Positions 31,150 to 44,000 of a DNA stretch of 58,245 nt are shown here, one piece after another. The DNA is from Phoronis australis. Taxonomy: Eukaryota > Phoronida > Phoronidae. The translations under genes were made by a program, and so were the position numbers. The stretch covers positions 76,195 through 134,439 of the forward strand of contig NMRA01000536.1 in NCBI GenBank assembly GCA_002633005.1, read 5' to 3'. The notes below the pieces were generated by a model. That model saw nothing but the letters and a program-made list of their open reading frames with translations. It was not told the origin of the DNA and did not search any database. Each line of letters begins with the position of its first letter. Within the stretch, counting starts at the first letter, position 1.

Positions 31150-33963
31150 ATGGACGCTAGCGAAAGGTAACCGTTATTCCTTCTCAGCCACCAAGACAAA
31201 GCTTGTATCTTACCCCTTGTGAATTGTTAAATCAATGCTCTACAAAATATTCTAAATCATTGTAAAATGTATTTTGTTGTTCGTGGTTCGTGGCCTGGCT
31301 TACCCAACATCTAGCTAAGGGCGCAACCGATAAAAACTGCCTTACCTTTTTTGTACCCCACTCAGCCTTGTGACAATTTAATTGGCTTAAGTAAACTTCT
31401 AGCGAGTGAGTTGACGAAGTTTTGACAACATTATTTTGTCTCCAGGATATTTTTGTATGATGTAGTCGCGAACTCTTTGATCCCAAACGACAACATCTAC
31501 ATGTAGCAGCTTTTAGTGTATGGTAGATGATGCATTATGTAACGTTAGTTCGTGTCATTGGTGTTTAATTGCTTAGATAAAGCCAATTCCAAGTATATAA
31601 ATTACCTATGCTTTTACTGCTTAATTACTATGTTGCCAAAGACATCTTCCAAAAATTTCACTTTTCATTATGATAATTTGAATAGTTCCCCGTGCACCTA
31701 AAAACCAGCCTACTTCCAGCTTAATTTCTTAAGTGACTCAATTAGCGAGAACTTTAAGTTCAGTCTCAATATTGGCGATTTCTAATGAGACACTAAAGCA
31801 CTACGGAGTTTGTTGTTTTACAAACCCTTGTAAAAGTGATTAACTTCGCGAAGTCTACTCCATCGAATAGTAATCCCAAAAATGCATTTTCGGTAGTAAA
31901 TGGCTGTCTTAATTTAAAATAACTCTGGTGGTTAAAGTTACACATTCTCATTGTTTTTGTTCACGATTTAAAACGAAACATTTAGTCCCATAATACGAAA
32001 TCTACAGTAGTGTGAATTTTTGTGAAAATGGTAACCGGCATTTCCTGTATGTATGTATGTGCCATTTAAGTAATTACGTTTCTTGTCGGTGTCATGTATT
32101 GAAAAGTCAGTTTATTTCGCTGAATATCCATAAGCTAAAGATTTTAATTGCATATTCTTGAAAGAAGTAGCCTGAAAACGAGTTTTAGCTTTTTAACAAT
32201 TGGGACGTGTGACCATGTCCTTTTAGTAAAGCAAAAACGAAAGGTAGTACATTGTCTGCAAAACAAATCTCGTTTGATATAAATGTTTTAAGACCAAATG
32301 TCAAAAACGCAGTAACAGTTATCTAAATTATCATTTCGCTTTCATTTATGCAACCCTTTTCCAAAAAATCCTATTTTTGATTGTCCCTCATGTGAATGCG
32401 GACTAATACTTAAAAAACAATTTCTAACAGCGTGTTAGAGAACACTGATTAAGGCACAGTATCTCAGCCTGAACGTTTCATATGAACCTGATCAGCCATT
32501 CGTGATATAATCCGAAATTAGCCAAATTTGGAAATTTCCTAGGATCCTATATAATCTTATAGGCTGGCGGTGAATTCCTTTAGTAAAAGTTCAAATTATG
32601 ATTTCAAAAAATGAATCGGAAAGACTAAAAGTTGTCTTAAACATTGAGCACTGACCTGTCAGGTATTGCTGGTGCAGTTCGCTAGTGACGAAAGTTCGTG
32701 TTTAATGCTTTATTTTTTGCCTTTTATGCAGGAGTTTGCTTTCTGGACGAAGGCGCAACCACAGATGGGGATACATCGCACTTATCCTCTTAACCGTTGC
32801 AGCGTTCATTGTTACTATAGCATTAAACGCTGTCGCAGCAATTCCCGGAGGATCGTCTGGTGAGTAGGCCTAGACATCGTTATCTGGAAATTTGTTTTGC
32901 TTTTTTAACTTTCTCTTCAACCAAACAGATCTCAAGTAGGTGTATCGAGTTGTAATAGCGTTAAAAGCATGTGTACTAGGGCTTACCATGACATCAACCT
33001 ACTCTAAGATGGCATTGATCTACATGTTTCCATTAGATGATAAAGTCTTTTTTCACTGCCCGTGCATTTACATAATAATTATTATAACTGTGGGTTCATT
33101 CGAAATGAATGAGATAGGGCGACAGTTTTAACTTACTTAATTTCTTCCTAGGCATTTTCCTTAATAACACTGGAGATCTGTCCGACGTCTACGACACAAT
33201 CGTTACTCCCGCGGGATGGACCTTTTCAATCTGGGCCTTCATTTATACATGGCAAGCATTGTGGCTTGTCTACGCCGTGACGACAATCTTCCGACGGACA
33301 ACGGACGGAGAGTTTCTTTACCTAACGCCGATATTGCCGCCCGTATTTTATGCCGCGTATATTCTCAACCAAGGCGTTAACATCGGATGGCTGTTTCTTT
33401 GGGACAGACAAGAACTTGTTGGAGCTCTCGTGGTGATTGTTCTCATTCCATTCACGCTTTATATTTGCTTGTTTATTTCATACAGAAGGTTGAACGAGTA
33501 CGGTGTAGCCCTCATTAAGACAGGTATGCGTAAAGACATCTGGTTAATTCGCCTTTTAGTTCAGAACGGAATAACGTTCTACGCAACGTGGACAACTATT
33601 GCGTCACTCGTCAATTTCGCTGTCGTTCTCGTCCACGTGGCTGACGTGGAGCAGACAACAACAGGCATAATCGCGCTCACCATCCTCACGGTTGAAATAG
33701 CCGCCTACTTTTTAATGGAGACTGTGTTCTTCGATCGATGGCTGAGGTACACCTTCAGCCACTATTTTGTCGTGATCGCAGCTCTTGCTGGTTGTCTTGA
33801 CAAGAACTATCAGGAAGGTTCGGCAACAACCATCTTCAACATTGTATTAATTGCAGTCGCGGGTCTGTTAGCTTTAATCAAACCCATCGTCATGTTAAGA
33901 AGAGCTGCTACCAAACCAATTTTTAGGACATACGCTGGAAATTCAAATGTTCTTAAGATGTAA
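31150..33963 (+). CDS. TspO/MBR-like multi-spanning membrane protein (318 aa, three exons)
   Basis: Coding exons are 31150-31166, 32732-32859 and 33152-33963. The phases agree exactly: ATGGACGCTAGCGAAAG then gtaacc; acceptor tttatgcag; donor gtgagt; acceptor ttcctag. The total is 957 nt including TAA. The protein begins MDASERSLLSGRRRNHRWGY. It has about eight hydrophobic segments: residues ~18-42; PAGWTFSIWAFIYTWQALWL; LPPVFYAAYI; ALVVIVLIPFTLYICLF; FYATWTTIASLVNFAVVL; IIALTILTVEIAAYFLM; FVVIAALAG; IVLIAVAGLLALI. The PAGWTFSIWAFIY motif and aromatic-rich helices resemble the TspO/MBR (translocator protein) family, which binds porphyrin or cholesterol. The canonical family has five helices and about 160 residues, so this is a longer, divergent relative and its ligand is unknown. 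The 17-nt first coding exon is easily missed by gene prediction. Confidence 0.85.
32285..32545 (+). repeat. dispersed repeat D, copy 2
   Basis: Landmarks ttttgattgtccctcatgtg, ctaacagcgtgttagagaac, gtttcatatgaacctgatca and tttggaaatttcctag align in order with copies at 22250, 35620 and 52700. It lies within intron 2 of the TspO-like gene (the coding exon 1-2 intron). Confidence 0.7.
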
Positions 33964-35619
33964 ATATTTCTAGGCTTTCGATGTAAGCTCATTACGATTC
34001 ATAATTCATTTAGAGGTCCCTTAATTGTTCGTCATTGTACTCTGGCTTGCGTCAACGCACAGATTGTAGTTCACGTGCCGGTGCACTTTGTGCAACCAAG
34101 AGTGTCATGTCATTGCATAATTCGGCGGCCATCTAAATTAACAAGGGTAACTCTGCAAACATAATCTAAAACCCCAGGTCATATGAGAATAGTAATCTTA
34201 AAATGGAGTCGATAGATATATGGAAGTTATTTCTCATGTACATCAATTTAAGAAAACTAGAACAACGTAGCATTTCCTCGAGTTACGTCGTTATGTGGAC
34301 GAGGATTCTGGAATGTTTGCCTTTCAGGAACAAATGTGTACGCTGCAGTCACGTTTCTAAAAGATAAAACATACAATGATTCGTGGAATTTGCTCCCTTT
34401 ACCTTTATGAAGTCGGTCTGACTACCAAAGATCAATTTCTTCTTATCTGCGTATAGGGCAATTTCATTACCAAGAGCTGCACCGCTGACGCCAAACTTCA
34501 CCGTGCAAAATTCGAAAGAAGAATAAAACATCTTACAGCGGTCATTCCATACATTGAATGGATATGTGAAGTCTACCTCTGGCAACACAGACCAAATGTC
34601 TCAAAATCCTAACCATTCAAACATGCATTCCTGAATTTCTGATCTTCATACCTGCCGCATCGATTCCATTCATCTTACAGCAGCTGACGACCTTGGATCG
34701 ACTGTGAGCGCATTTTATTCACATAATCATGGACATAACGATGTGCAGCCGGTTTAACAAGAACCTCATTTTGATTAATTTATTATTTGTGAATTATTTT
34801 CAACAAGTGTAACGTTGGATCACCTATGTGTTGTACGCATCGCACTAACATCAACTTGAGACACTCTCCCCGTACATGTAGTTGCCACCACTTTATAACA
34901 CAGCAAATTTCACAAATTAGACACAACTAATGTAGTAGTCATCAATGTGTAGACGATTTTTACTGGCAAATCCGTAAAAAGTGGCGTTCAGTGCCATCCA
35001 CCAGTGGCTGGCAATGCGTTGGTACTTCGCCAGAATTTCGTATTTTCGAGACATTTGACTAGGTGATGAAAAAGTTTGCACTTCGATGGCTTTTGACTGA
35101 AAAAAGTGGAAACCGTATCATTAAGGACTTCATTAATGGGCCTAATTGTTTTTGTATACTCCTGTAGTCTTAGTTTGTTTATATTTGTATTGTTACAGCA
35201 TATTTTATAGGACGACATCGGATCTAATCCGACGTTCGTATCAGAAGTAATGCTTCTGCTGACATAACAGCTGTGTACACTAAATACAAAATAATAGAAT
35301 CATTTTGCCAGTCACTACTGACGTTCACTATGTGTGTGTTCAGGTAGATGTCAACCATAATGCAAACCAGTTAAAGGTTGTGCACGACCTTATGGACACG
35401 TGAGTGTATATAACCAAACTGAAATCAACCTGAATTCAGTTTAGTTAAAGCATACACTTAATAAAATTTATTAAATAGTTAACATTCGTAGAATTTTATT
35501 TTTGACTTTATGCCAATCTACCATTAATAGATTCACATGGTCCTGCTTTTTCAGTAAAACTAGCAAAAATGAAAGGTATCTTCACTACAAAACAATAGTA
35601 TCACTAACCTAACCAAATT
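33964..35619. other. 3' flank of the TspO-like gene, no other gene
   Basis: An AATAAA at 34522-34527 is the first good plus-strand polyadenylation signal seen downstream of the stop at 33963, so the 3' UTR may run to about 34545. Nothing else is supported. Confidence 0.4.
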
Positions 35620-35840
35620 TCTTTTGACATAGATGTTCAAGATGAAATCCAAAAATGTTACAGTTTTCAGAATTATCTTTTCATTACTGTTTTTTTTTGT
35701 TGTCCCTCAAGTGAGATTGCATCAATTTAAGTCAGATGCCAACAACATTTCAGAGAATAGTACATTGTGTATAGTATCTGAATGTTTCAATGGAATCTGA
35801 TCTTTCTGAAATATGATGTTCCAGTGTCAGCTAAATTTTT
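35620..35840 (+). repeat. dispersed repeat D, copy 3
   Basis: Carries agatgttcaagatgaaatcc, tgttgtccctcaagtgag and ctgaatgtttcaatggaatc in the family order. It is more eroded than the other copies. Confidence 0.65.
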
Positions 35841-36898
35841 ACTTTTCACCTGTTACACACATGTGTAGGCCTACCTTCATCTACTTGGTCTTTGTCAGCA
35901 TTCAGCGCTCGAATAGTTAAATAACGAGATACATAGATGGGAATTTATGAGTTGAATAGACCAAAGTAAACATTTAGAGTAAATAAAATGTTTGTAAAGA
36001 TAAGTCTGACATATATATCTATCAAAGGCAAATATTTTGACATTACATGAAACTTCAATCTGACTTCTAAAATATAGTAATCACGTCCACACTTACTAAA
36101 TTTGACCAGCCATGATCAAACTTTTACATGCAACCATTGCCTGATGATTAAGGTATTAAACCAAACTTGTCAAAAAATCTTGAATAAAGATTGTTAGGCC
36201 AGTAAAATTCCTCAACGTTGAGTTCCAAGCTTAACAAACTTTGCCTTTAGGTAACCATTGTTGTGCAAGCTTGAGTAAAATTGTTGACCAGTAAGGTAAT
36301 TCAAGCTATCTTGGACGAATTCAATAACCAAGCAAGCCTAGTTTTCTCTCTAGAGTTCAAAATCCGGAAGATGATCCAAAATTCTGCTACATAGTTAAGA
36401 AAAAGTAAACCAAATACAACCATCTAATCTTCACACCTGCAAATAATGGTCATTGTTCAAAACACTTCTTAAACATCGATACAGATCTATATGAATGCAC
36501 AAAAATTGTAGGTCATTGCTTGATTGTCGATTATCACTTCAATCTCTTGACAAAGGCAGTCTCACTAAATTAACTTTCTAGATAAACAGCCAATTTTCCA
36601 ACTACATCAGTGAAATTTATAAACCCTACCACATTGAACTTTGAGCAGAGGTAATAATAACTCAAAAATGTCCTTATTCAGAACATTCCTAACCATGATG
36701 CACCATTAAAAAGAAAGAAGACTGAGGTGAACTGCATGGTCAAAATTTCCCCGCACTTTTGATAGTTAGCCTCATAATTCTTCTACCTTTGTCAAACTTA
36801 TTGCGAATATCCAGAAACAGACCAGACAAGAATTAGCTGACCTTATTTTCTTCATCAAATGAATTTCAGTCTTTTCTGAAAACTGATGTACTATTGGC

Positions 36899-38004
36899 TC
36901 AAGTTCCTGTGTAAATACTGTCCCCTCGGCCAAGGTACCCCATCCATGGTTGTTGAGACACCGGCTGGAAGCGAACCTGCCTCAGTTCTTTGTGACTGTT
37001 ACTCCTTTCAGTGGTTGCCATGGATGCAGACACTCTCGTCCAGTTGCCATGGTGAACAACATCAGGCAAACTGATCTTGGATATGCGTGAGAAGTACTCC
37101 AAGCGTACAAAACCACCAAATTCATCCATGATCTGGCCATAGAACATAAACGGTGTTACAACGTCCAAACTCCCATCTCCGTCGAGATCTCCAATAACTC
37201 CTTGAAAGCAGAAAAGAGTGTTTCATTCTAGACAGCTGCCTTCTATTTGGAAATCGAAATAGTTGAAAAAGAATGTCTTTGTAAGATTCTTAATTTACAG
37301 CAAAAATTCTTTCATTCTTGTACACTGAAAGCACATATCAATCCAGAGCAGAAATTTACTTAATAAAATTCACTTGAGTTTACCCACTTTGGAATAAATA
37401 ACAAAAATTGTAAGCTCATGTAGTAGTGCAAAACAAAGGCTTTCAACTTAGCAACTGTAACTCAGTCAGTGTCTTTGGTGTACAAAAATGGAAGAATGTT
37501 CGCTATAGAGAGCTTTGCATTTAATGCACGGCTACATCGTGTGAAGTCTTGCAGTTTTTGCAAGATTCTTGCCTCTACAGAACGCACACCAAGTTATAGA
37601 ACAAACAGTCCTGGTTACAGCTCAGTCACACAATGGATAAACAATGCTAGGCAACAATCGCTAGATAGCCACCAGTTGTTCAAAATACATTAATTGGCGA
37701 TATTTCTTCTCCTTGAAAATTGGCAAAACTTTGGAGCAAAATTTTAATTTTCAAATTAATTTAGCTTCTAATTCCTCTGATTTCCTTGTGAGGTTTCACA
37801 AAGCCAGGCGAATTTCAACAAAAATTTATCTGCTACGTTGTTTTTATTGCTACAATCAGGAAAAAGAATAAACAAAAACCTGACGAAAAGAATCACAGAG
37901 ATCATATGGGTCTCAGTCAGTGCAGCAACAGACTTACCTGATATGATCTCAAAGTGCTTTAGAATAGTACAGAGAGCACCATCTTCAGGTTCATCATCAT
38001 CATT

Positions 38005-38051
<47 letters not shown>

Positions 38052-41000
38052 TGCCTCCCAAATGCCTTTTGGTTCTATTGATTTCTTGATCTGTTAAATC
38101 TAAGAAAAGCAACAAAAGCAAACTTCAGAATAATTTGAACAGACAAGTAAACAATGTCAAAATGTATGGATGAACTGTACATACAGTACACACCAAAAGT
38201 ATGACAGACAAATTGACTAGGAATTCGTCATCATGATGGCAGGGTGGAAGCCGAATTCATCATCGGAGTACTCTTCCCTCATGAATGAGAATGAAAGGGA
38301 AAGTAAGTTACTAAAGGTGGCTAAGCCATTCTGTTATCAGAGTTTTGCTGCCCTACAGTGTATATATAACCAGTAATTTTTTGATGTTAACAGAATTAGT
38401 CTTCATGATGTGAAAACAGTATTTTGTCTGATTACTTTTGTCTTGTAATGTACAAAGGCATGTTAATGGTGACTAATGTGACTAACGCTGCTAAATAATA
38501 ACACAAGACATGTACGTGATGTGACTGGCTTACGTCAGATTCCTCCACTGACCAGGCACTAGACAAAACGATTTAGTCACAGTTTAGCAATATACATTTA
38601 CACAAACTTAACGTCTGTCACTAAAATTAAATAGGATTTCAGTTGATAGGCTAGTATCCTGTTCCAAGTCTGTCTTAATGTGTCTGATGACATTCCAAGA
38701 CAGCCAATCCAGACAGGTAAACACAGCGTACTGTGCTTTAGTGTGTGGCCATTGACTAATGAACAAGAACAATTATTGAGTTTGTTCATTATATTTCATG
38801 TAGTAAAATTGTGGCATTGTCTCGGAATGATGCCAGCAGCCAGTCCTGTATTTGAATAAATCACCATATTGTGAGTCGGTAGGTGGAATGCGCTCTATTT
38901 CAAGATTTCAAATGTGGGCAACCGTAAAAATTGACAATACAGGAGTATACCTTTAAAATTTTGATATACCAAATAGCAGCTAAATCTAGCCTTCAGTCAC
39001 TGAACCAGACCATCAGAAGCCATACTGCTTTCAGCACATGAAACTAAGAGCCCATAAATCCAACCTTAATGAGGTGGGTCTCTATCAACTGCAATCTGCC
39101 ACTTCTCCCACACTGAGACCAGTTTTGTAGTCACTGTGGTGACTGATCTAATTCAAAAGAATGTTTTTGACATCCAATACTCAGACAAAGGTGGGTAACT
39201 GAAATAATTAAAAATTAAAAAAAGTTGGTGAATATGGCATCCACATTTCAAAGGTCTCACATGCGAAACTCAATAACGCTTTAGGGCTGACAAAAATCAA
39301 AAATCAGAATACAGCAGTTACTGAAATTTAAAAAACAATAATGGTGTCACGTCCTACACTAATAAATTCCACAGGCGGTACTCTGGTTGAATGAATTTCC
39401 TAAAGCCGATATTTGCCCCCAAATGAATCACTACACAAGGCCGGTGGCTAAGCTACAGAGTAGTGCATTAGAGTAGAGACAGTACACCATGCTGGTATTG
39501 TCTTCATTCAGTGGGCAAGAAGATCAGATGACAGGATTAAAGCTTAGTTAATTGATAAGTCAAGTTCCATGATATTCGACGTAGTTTTTTTTTAAAAGTT
39601 CATGAATTTCGTCAAAATTTTAGAAAACACAGCAAATTAGATTGTAAATTTGAAAATCAGACAAAAACCTGACTGATTTTCGTCAAGACGAAATATGATC
39701 AAGGTAGTTTTTTTAACACTACAGACTACAGTACAATAGCAGGTGGTCCCCAAAGTAGTCATAACTGTCACACAATTGACGTTAATAGACTGTTAAACCA
39801 GTCAGGTTCTTGGGTTATCTGTTGCTGGCAAATGTCTATCAAGCTTGATTTTGAAGATGTAGAACTGCAAACCTTCTAGCAATTTATACTAAGTAATCGT
39901 AATGCATCTTACTGTAATAGTACTTGAGAGCAGGGTATCCTGTAATCTTGACCAAGTGTTGTGTGTTCAGCCGTGTCACAAGGTACACATTGACGACGTC
40001 TGATGCAGCCTTCTTCTCAACACAAACAGGACGGTGACCCTTCAATTCACCATCATCTGAAACATAATGTAATGCCCTGAGACAGCACAAATGAATACTT
40101 GCCACTGTATTTGCAATACAACTCAGGAGCATTTCATCCAATACAGAGTCAGGGCACAATTTTTTTAAAGCCATCAGACCAGCTAAGAGCTTTGTTTTCC
40201 ACACAATATGATGGCGAACTTACTGACCTCAGGCCTACATGTAAGCAGGAATGTACCGTTAGTTTTCCCAAAAGCCCAGAAACCATAAAGTAATTATCAA
40301 AATTCATGGAATCTGTTTTCAAAAATGCAATATTCACAATGCCCTTATTTTCCATTGCTATACAGAACATTTCCTTAAATACAGCATTTATGCGCCAAGT
40401 TTGCGGATCGTTTGAGACGACTTCAAGTAACTTGAATTACCTGACAAACCTTTATTGTCACTCATAATGAGGGTCCAAGGGATTACATGTACTTTTCAAA
40501 AGCAAAGCTTTGCAGGTATATTACGGGAATAGTGCAGAAAAATTTCTTTAAGAAAGTGTCTCTTCACAAATTTGTGAAAACATCATAAAAATTGTGATAA
40601 GAGGTCAAACGCAAATGGACTAGACGTAACATGGTTAAGATGATGACACAAAATTTGGAGAAAGTTTCATCTACTCAACGGGTTGCAAAATGTGAATTAA
40701 TCTGTAACCGATAGGAATTATATTCAAATTGACATTTCATAGAGAAAAAATATGAGACCAAGACTGACAATCATCCAAAGCTTTGGGAATAAGGAACTTT
40801 TAGCTTTCCATAGACTGTGAATTTAAAGCCTTCCTGTATATGGTATAATCTCATCAATTTCAGACACAAATAATTGCCTAATTTGCCCTTTTCATATTCA
40901 AAGGCTTCTTAGTTGCGAATGCCCACAATTTTTTGTTTAATGGTTGTTAGTGTCCCAAACTAGAATATGTTCATTTGCTGCTACTTATATTTCATGGAAA

Positions 41001-44000
41001 AAGGAGAAAACAATATTTCGCCAGTCAGTCGTAACGTGTCCTAAATTCGTGAGATTCTGCGGTGACTGTTAATGTCACTTCACAAAACTGACCAAAAATG
41101 ACTTAACAGAAATATTCGATTACCAGAATCACACGGTTAGTGTGAATCAATGCTTTACTGAACGGAATTGTGTGCAATGAAGCGAAATGCCCCCCTTAAC
41201 CCATTTAAGTACAAGGCACTAAGTTAACAGAGATTAGCTTAGTATGAAATTTTCAAGAAAGAGATTAGAAATTCAGAATTTAAATGCACTGGTTAATTCA
41301 GATGTCAGAGTTGTATCCAAGGCTGTGGTGTTAAAATGTGGCTTTGTGGTTTTCTAAAGAAGTGTGCTGTCCTCATAATACATCAATTTTTTTAACGCAA
41401 TGGAGTTTCCCCATCATGATTTGTCAGGTACTTTGATAGTATAACTCATGCTAGAACTTTAATTGCCCGATTATTTTTTAGCGTCTAGTATGAGCAGCAC
41501 AGCCACTTCACCTAGGTGTTGTCAAGTCCCTTTGGAGGTATTGGGTTAAACTACATGAACAATAGTTCTCAAAAAAGATCAAATTTCTCTGAGTCAAAAA
41601 TTGCCAAAATGTCGAGACAAAACTTCGGCGAATTTGTAATAGCTGTTGAATGCTTTTTTATTTGATTTCCTTCTACACGTTATGCATAAATTTGGCTAAG
41701 CTAGATGAGATTTTTTGACTTTGGGACTGCAAAATGTACATTTTAAGTGTGGTGATCAATTTTGTTTTGCATCACATAAAAGGAGGGATTATTTCAGTCG
41801 GAAAACAGTTCTAGTATTAAGTAAAAGTTAGTTCAAGGAACACTCCATCATGTATACCTGTGGATTCCATGTGACGTTTTCTTCTCTGGAATTATTGTTG
41901 GACACAACATGTCAAGTATCAAGAAAAAACAATAAAGAAACAAAAATGCCCAAATATGAACATTTAATTTAACAATAAAAAGCCAAAACCCCAACACAGT
42001 CTGATCAAAGACATAATCTTCTTCATCGTCAGTTTGAATAGCGATTTGCAAATTTACACGTAATTTCTAAAAAATCCTCGAGGACATTTTTCACGATGAT
42101 CAAGTAAGTCCCTGGTTCACACTGTGGCGCATCAGAAATTTAGAAAAATAGTTTTAAAAAATAACCAAATTAGTTGAAACTCAATGCTTACAAAAGGTAC
42201 AAGTCTATCGTGTTTTGTTAAAGGTTCATTACAAGAAATGTACTGCACAACAATTAGATTTCAGCTCCGAAAGCATTTGAAAACATTATATCCACATCAA
42301 CTGCTATCATCATAATCCAAGGCCAATCCAACATCATGCATTGTGTTGGTTCATGTTTTGGGGTAAAACTGGTAGTTTTGAATCTTTATACAATGAGTTA
42401 GCAATGGTACCCAAACATGATGAAATCGTGGACTGAGGTGAGTGGATTGATTGCTTCAAAGAAAAGATTCATAGCTGCTAACTTGATTTAACGACTTTGA
42501 TGTTTGTGACGTTCACTGGACCTAGTTAGTGATGTGAAGAATTTTAAAATGCATAATTTTTTGTTTGAAAAGTACAAACAATTACAGATTTCAAAAGAAT
42601 TACAAGTATCCTATCTTTGAAACACTGGTGAAACACTGATCCAAAAATTTCCCTCAAAATTTTCATCAGATTCCTGCTTAAATTGCTACGCATTTCCCTT
42701 GTCATTTTTGACGAAGACGAAAAAAAACCCAACGAAATCTAAGCGATATCAACAATAATTCAGCTGATATTTTAGGAATCATCTTTAGGAAAATCATAAT
42801 CCAACTCATTCAACTTACTGATGATCCAGACTCAGAGTGGTTCAACTGGTTTCCATGGACTCGGAAGATGAAGGCGTCAAGGTGAGGCTGCGTAGTCCTG
42901 GCGACAAGCGGCGATGTCCCTTCAAGCTTGGATGTCTCAAAGGTCCAGATGACATCACCATTGCGTCCGTCAATGACCACAGTCTGAATTCAAAAGGACA
43001 GCATCGAGCACAAACTATATGCTACAACATTCATGTAAAAATATAAAATGAAAAAAGCCAAGCCTTGTCAGAGACACAATAATTAATTTCATTCCATTGG
43101 TGAGTCAAATATCAGGTGAATTTCATGAGACATGTTGTATTACGAGGCCCAACATGAGAGCATCATCAGGACACTACAAGTCCACCTAACAACCATTCTC
43201 AGGATGACGGCAGTCATTATCCACTTATACAAGAGAGACAGTTGTCACCATGTCAGTGATCATGGCGCGACTTGCTCCATGTAAGAGGCTTTTACACAAC
43301 ATTAGATTGCAAACTGGATCAGCACGAGTCACTTACATGAAGACTGTCTGCGCATGCTTGCATAAACAACAGCTAATGTCCAAACCAAATGAAATGCCAG
43401 CTAATCACCCGAATACATGCTATTACACTAGCACATTGAAAGATGACCCATTTCCACCCTGCCCCAGATGTGTTTAGACAATGTAGCTGATACTGGACCA
43501 ACTGATCGAGTGTAACTCGGGCTTTACCAAACAAACCAGTGTCAAAAAATGGCTACCGCAGTGTCACTTGCTCTGTGTCAGTCGTGTTTAAACACACACT
43601 TGCACAAGAGCATCCGTTCTATGTTAGCTGCACCGGGTCAGCTGTCTCTCGTGTAAATACGGCTATTGACAGTCGAAAATGTTCAATTTCGGGTATGTAC
43701 TTGATCTTGTCTCATCAAAGTCACCCGATACCTGTGAGACACTATCATGAAAATGTTAAAGACTCAATCCATAGCAAACTTTACAGTTAATTAATTTGAG
43801 ACGGAGAGAGTGGGTACAAACAAAACTGTAAATTTTCAGTTAGCAAAATGTGTTACACTATTAACTGAATTAATATAACAATGAAAACAAGATGTGCATT
43901 TTGAAGGTAGATTTTCAGAAAAAATAAGCTCAATTTAATAGCACATGAAACTAGCTATATTTTTATATTGATTCTGTTCAAATGATATTGTCATTTACAA

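Noticed and set aside
37768-38121. Extended minus-strand frame around exon 12 read as a single-exon gene
   Set aside because: Only 37938-38090 is flanked by a good acceptor and donor in phase with the neighbouring FAM234 exons. The rest is intron.
42000-42055. Possible extra FAM234 exon encoding an acidic peptide
   Set aside because: It lacks a usable donor and its length does not repair the phase. A missing G at 42819 is simpler.
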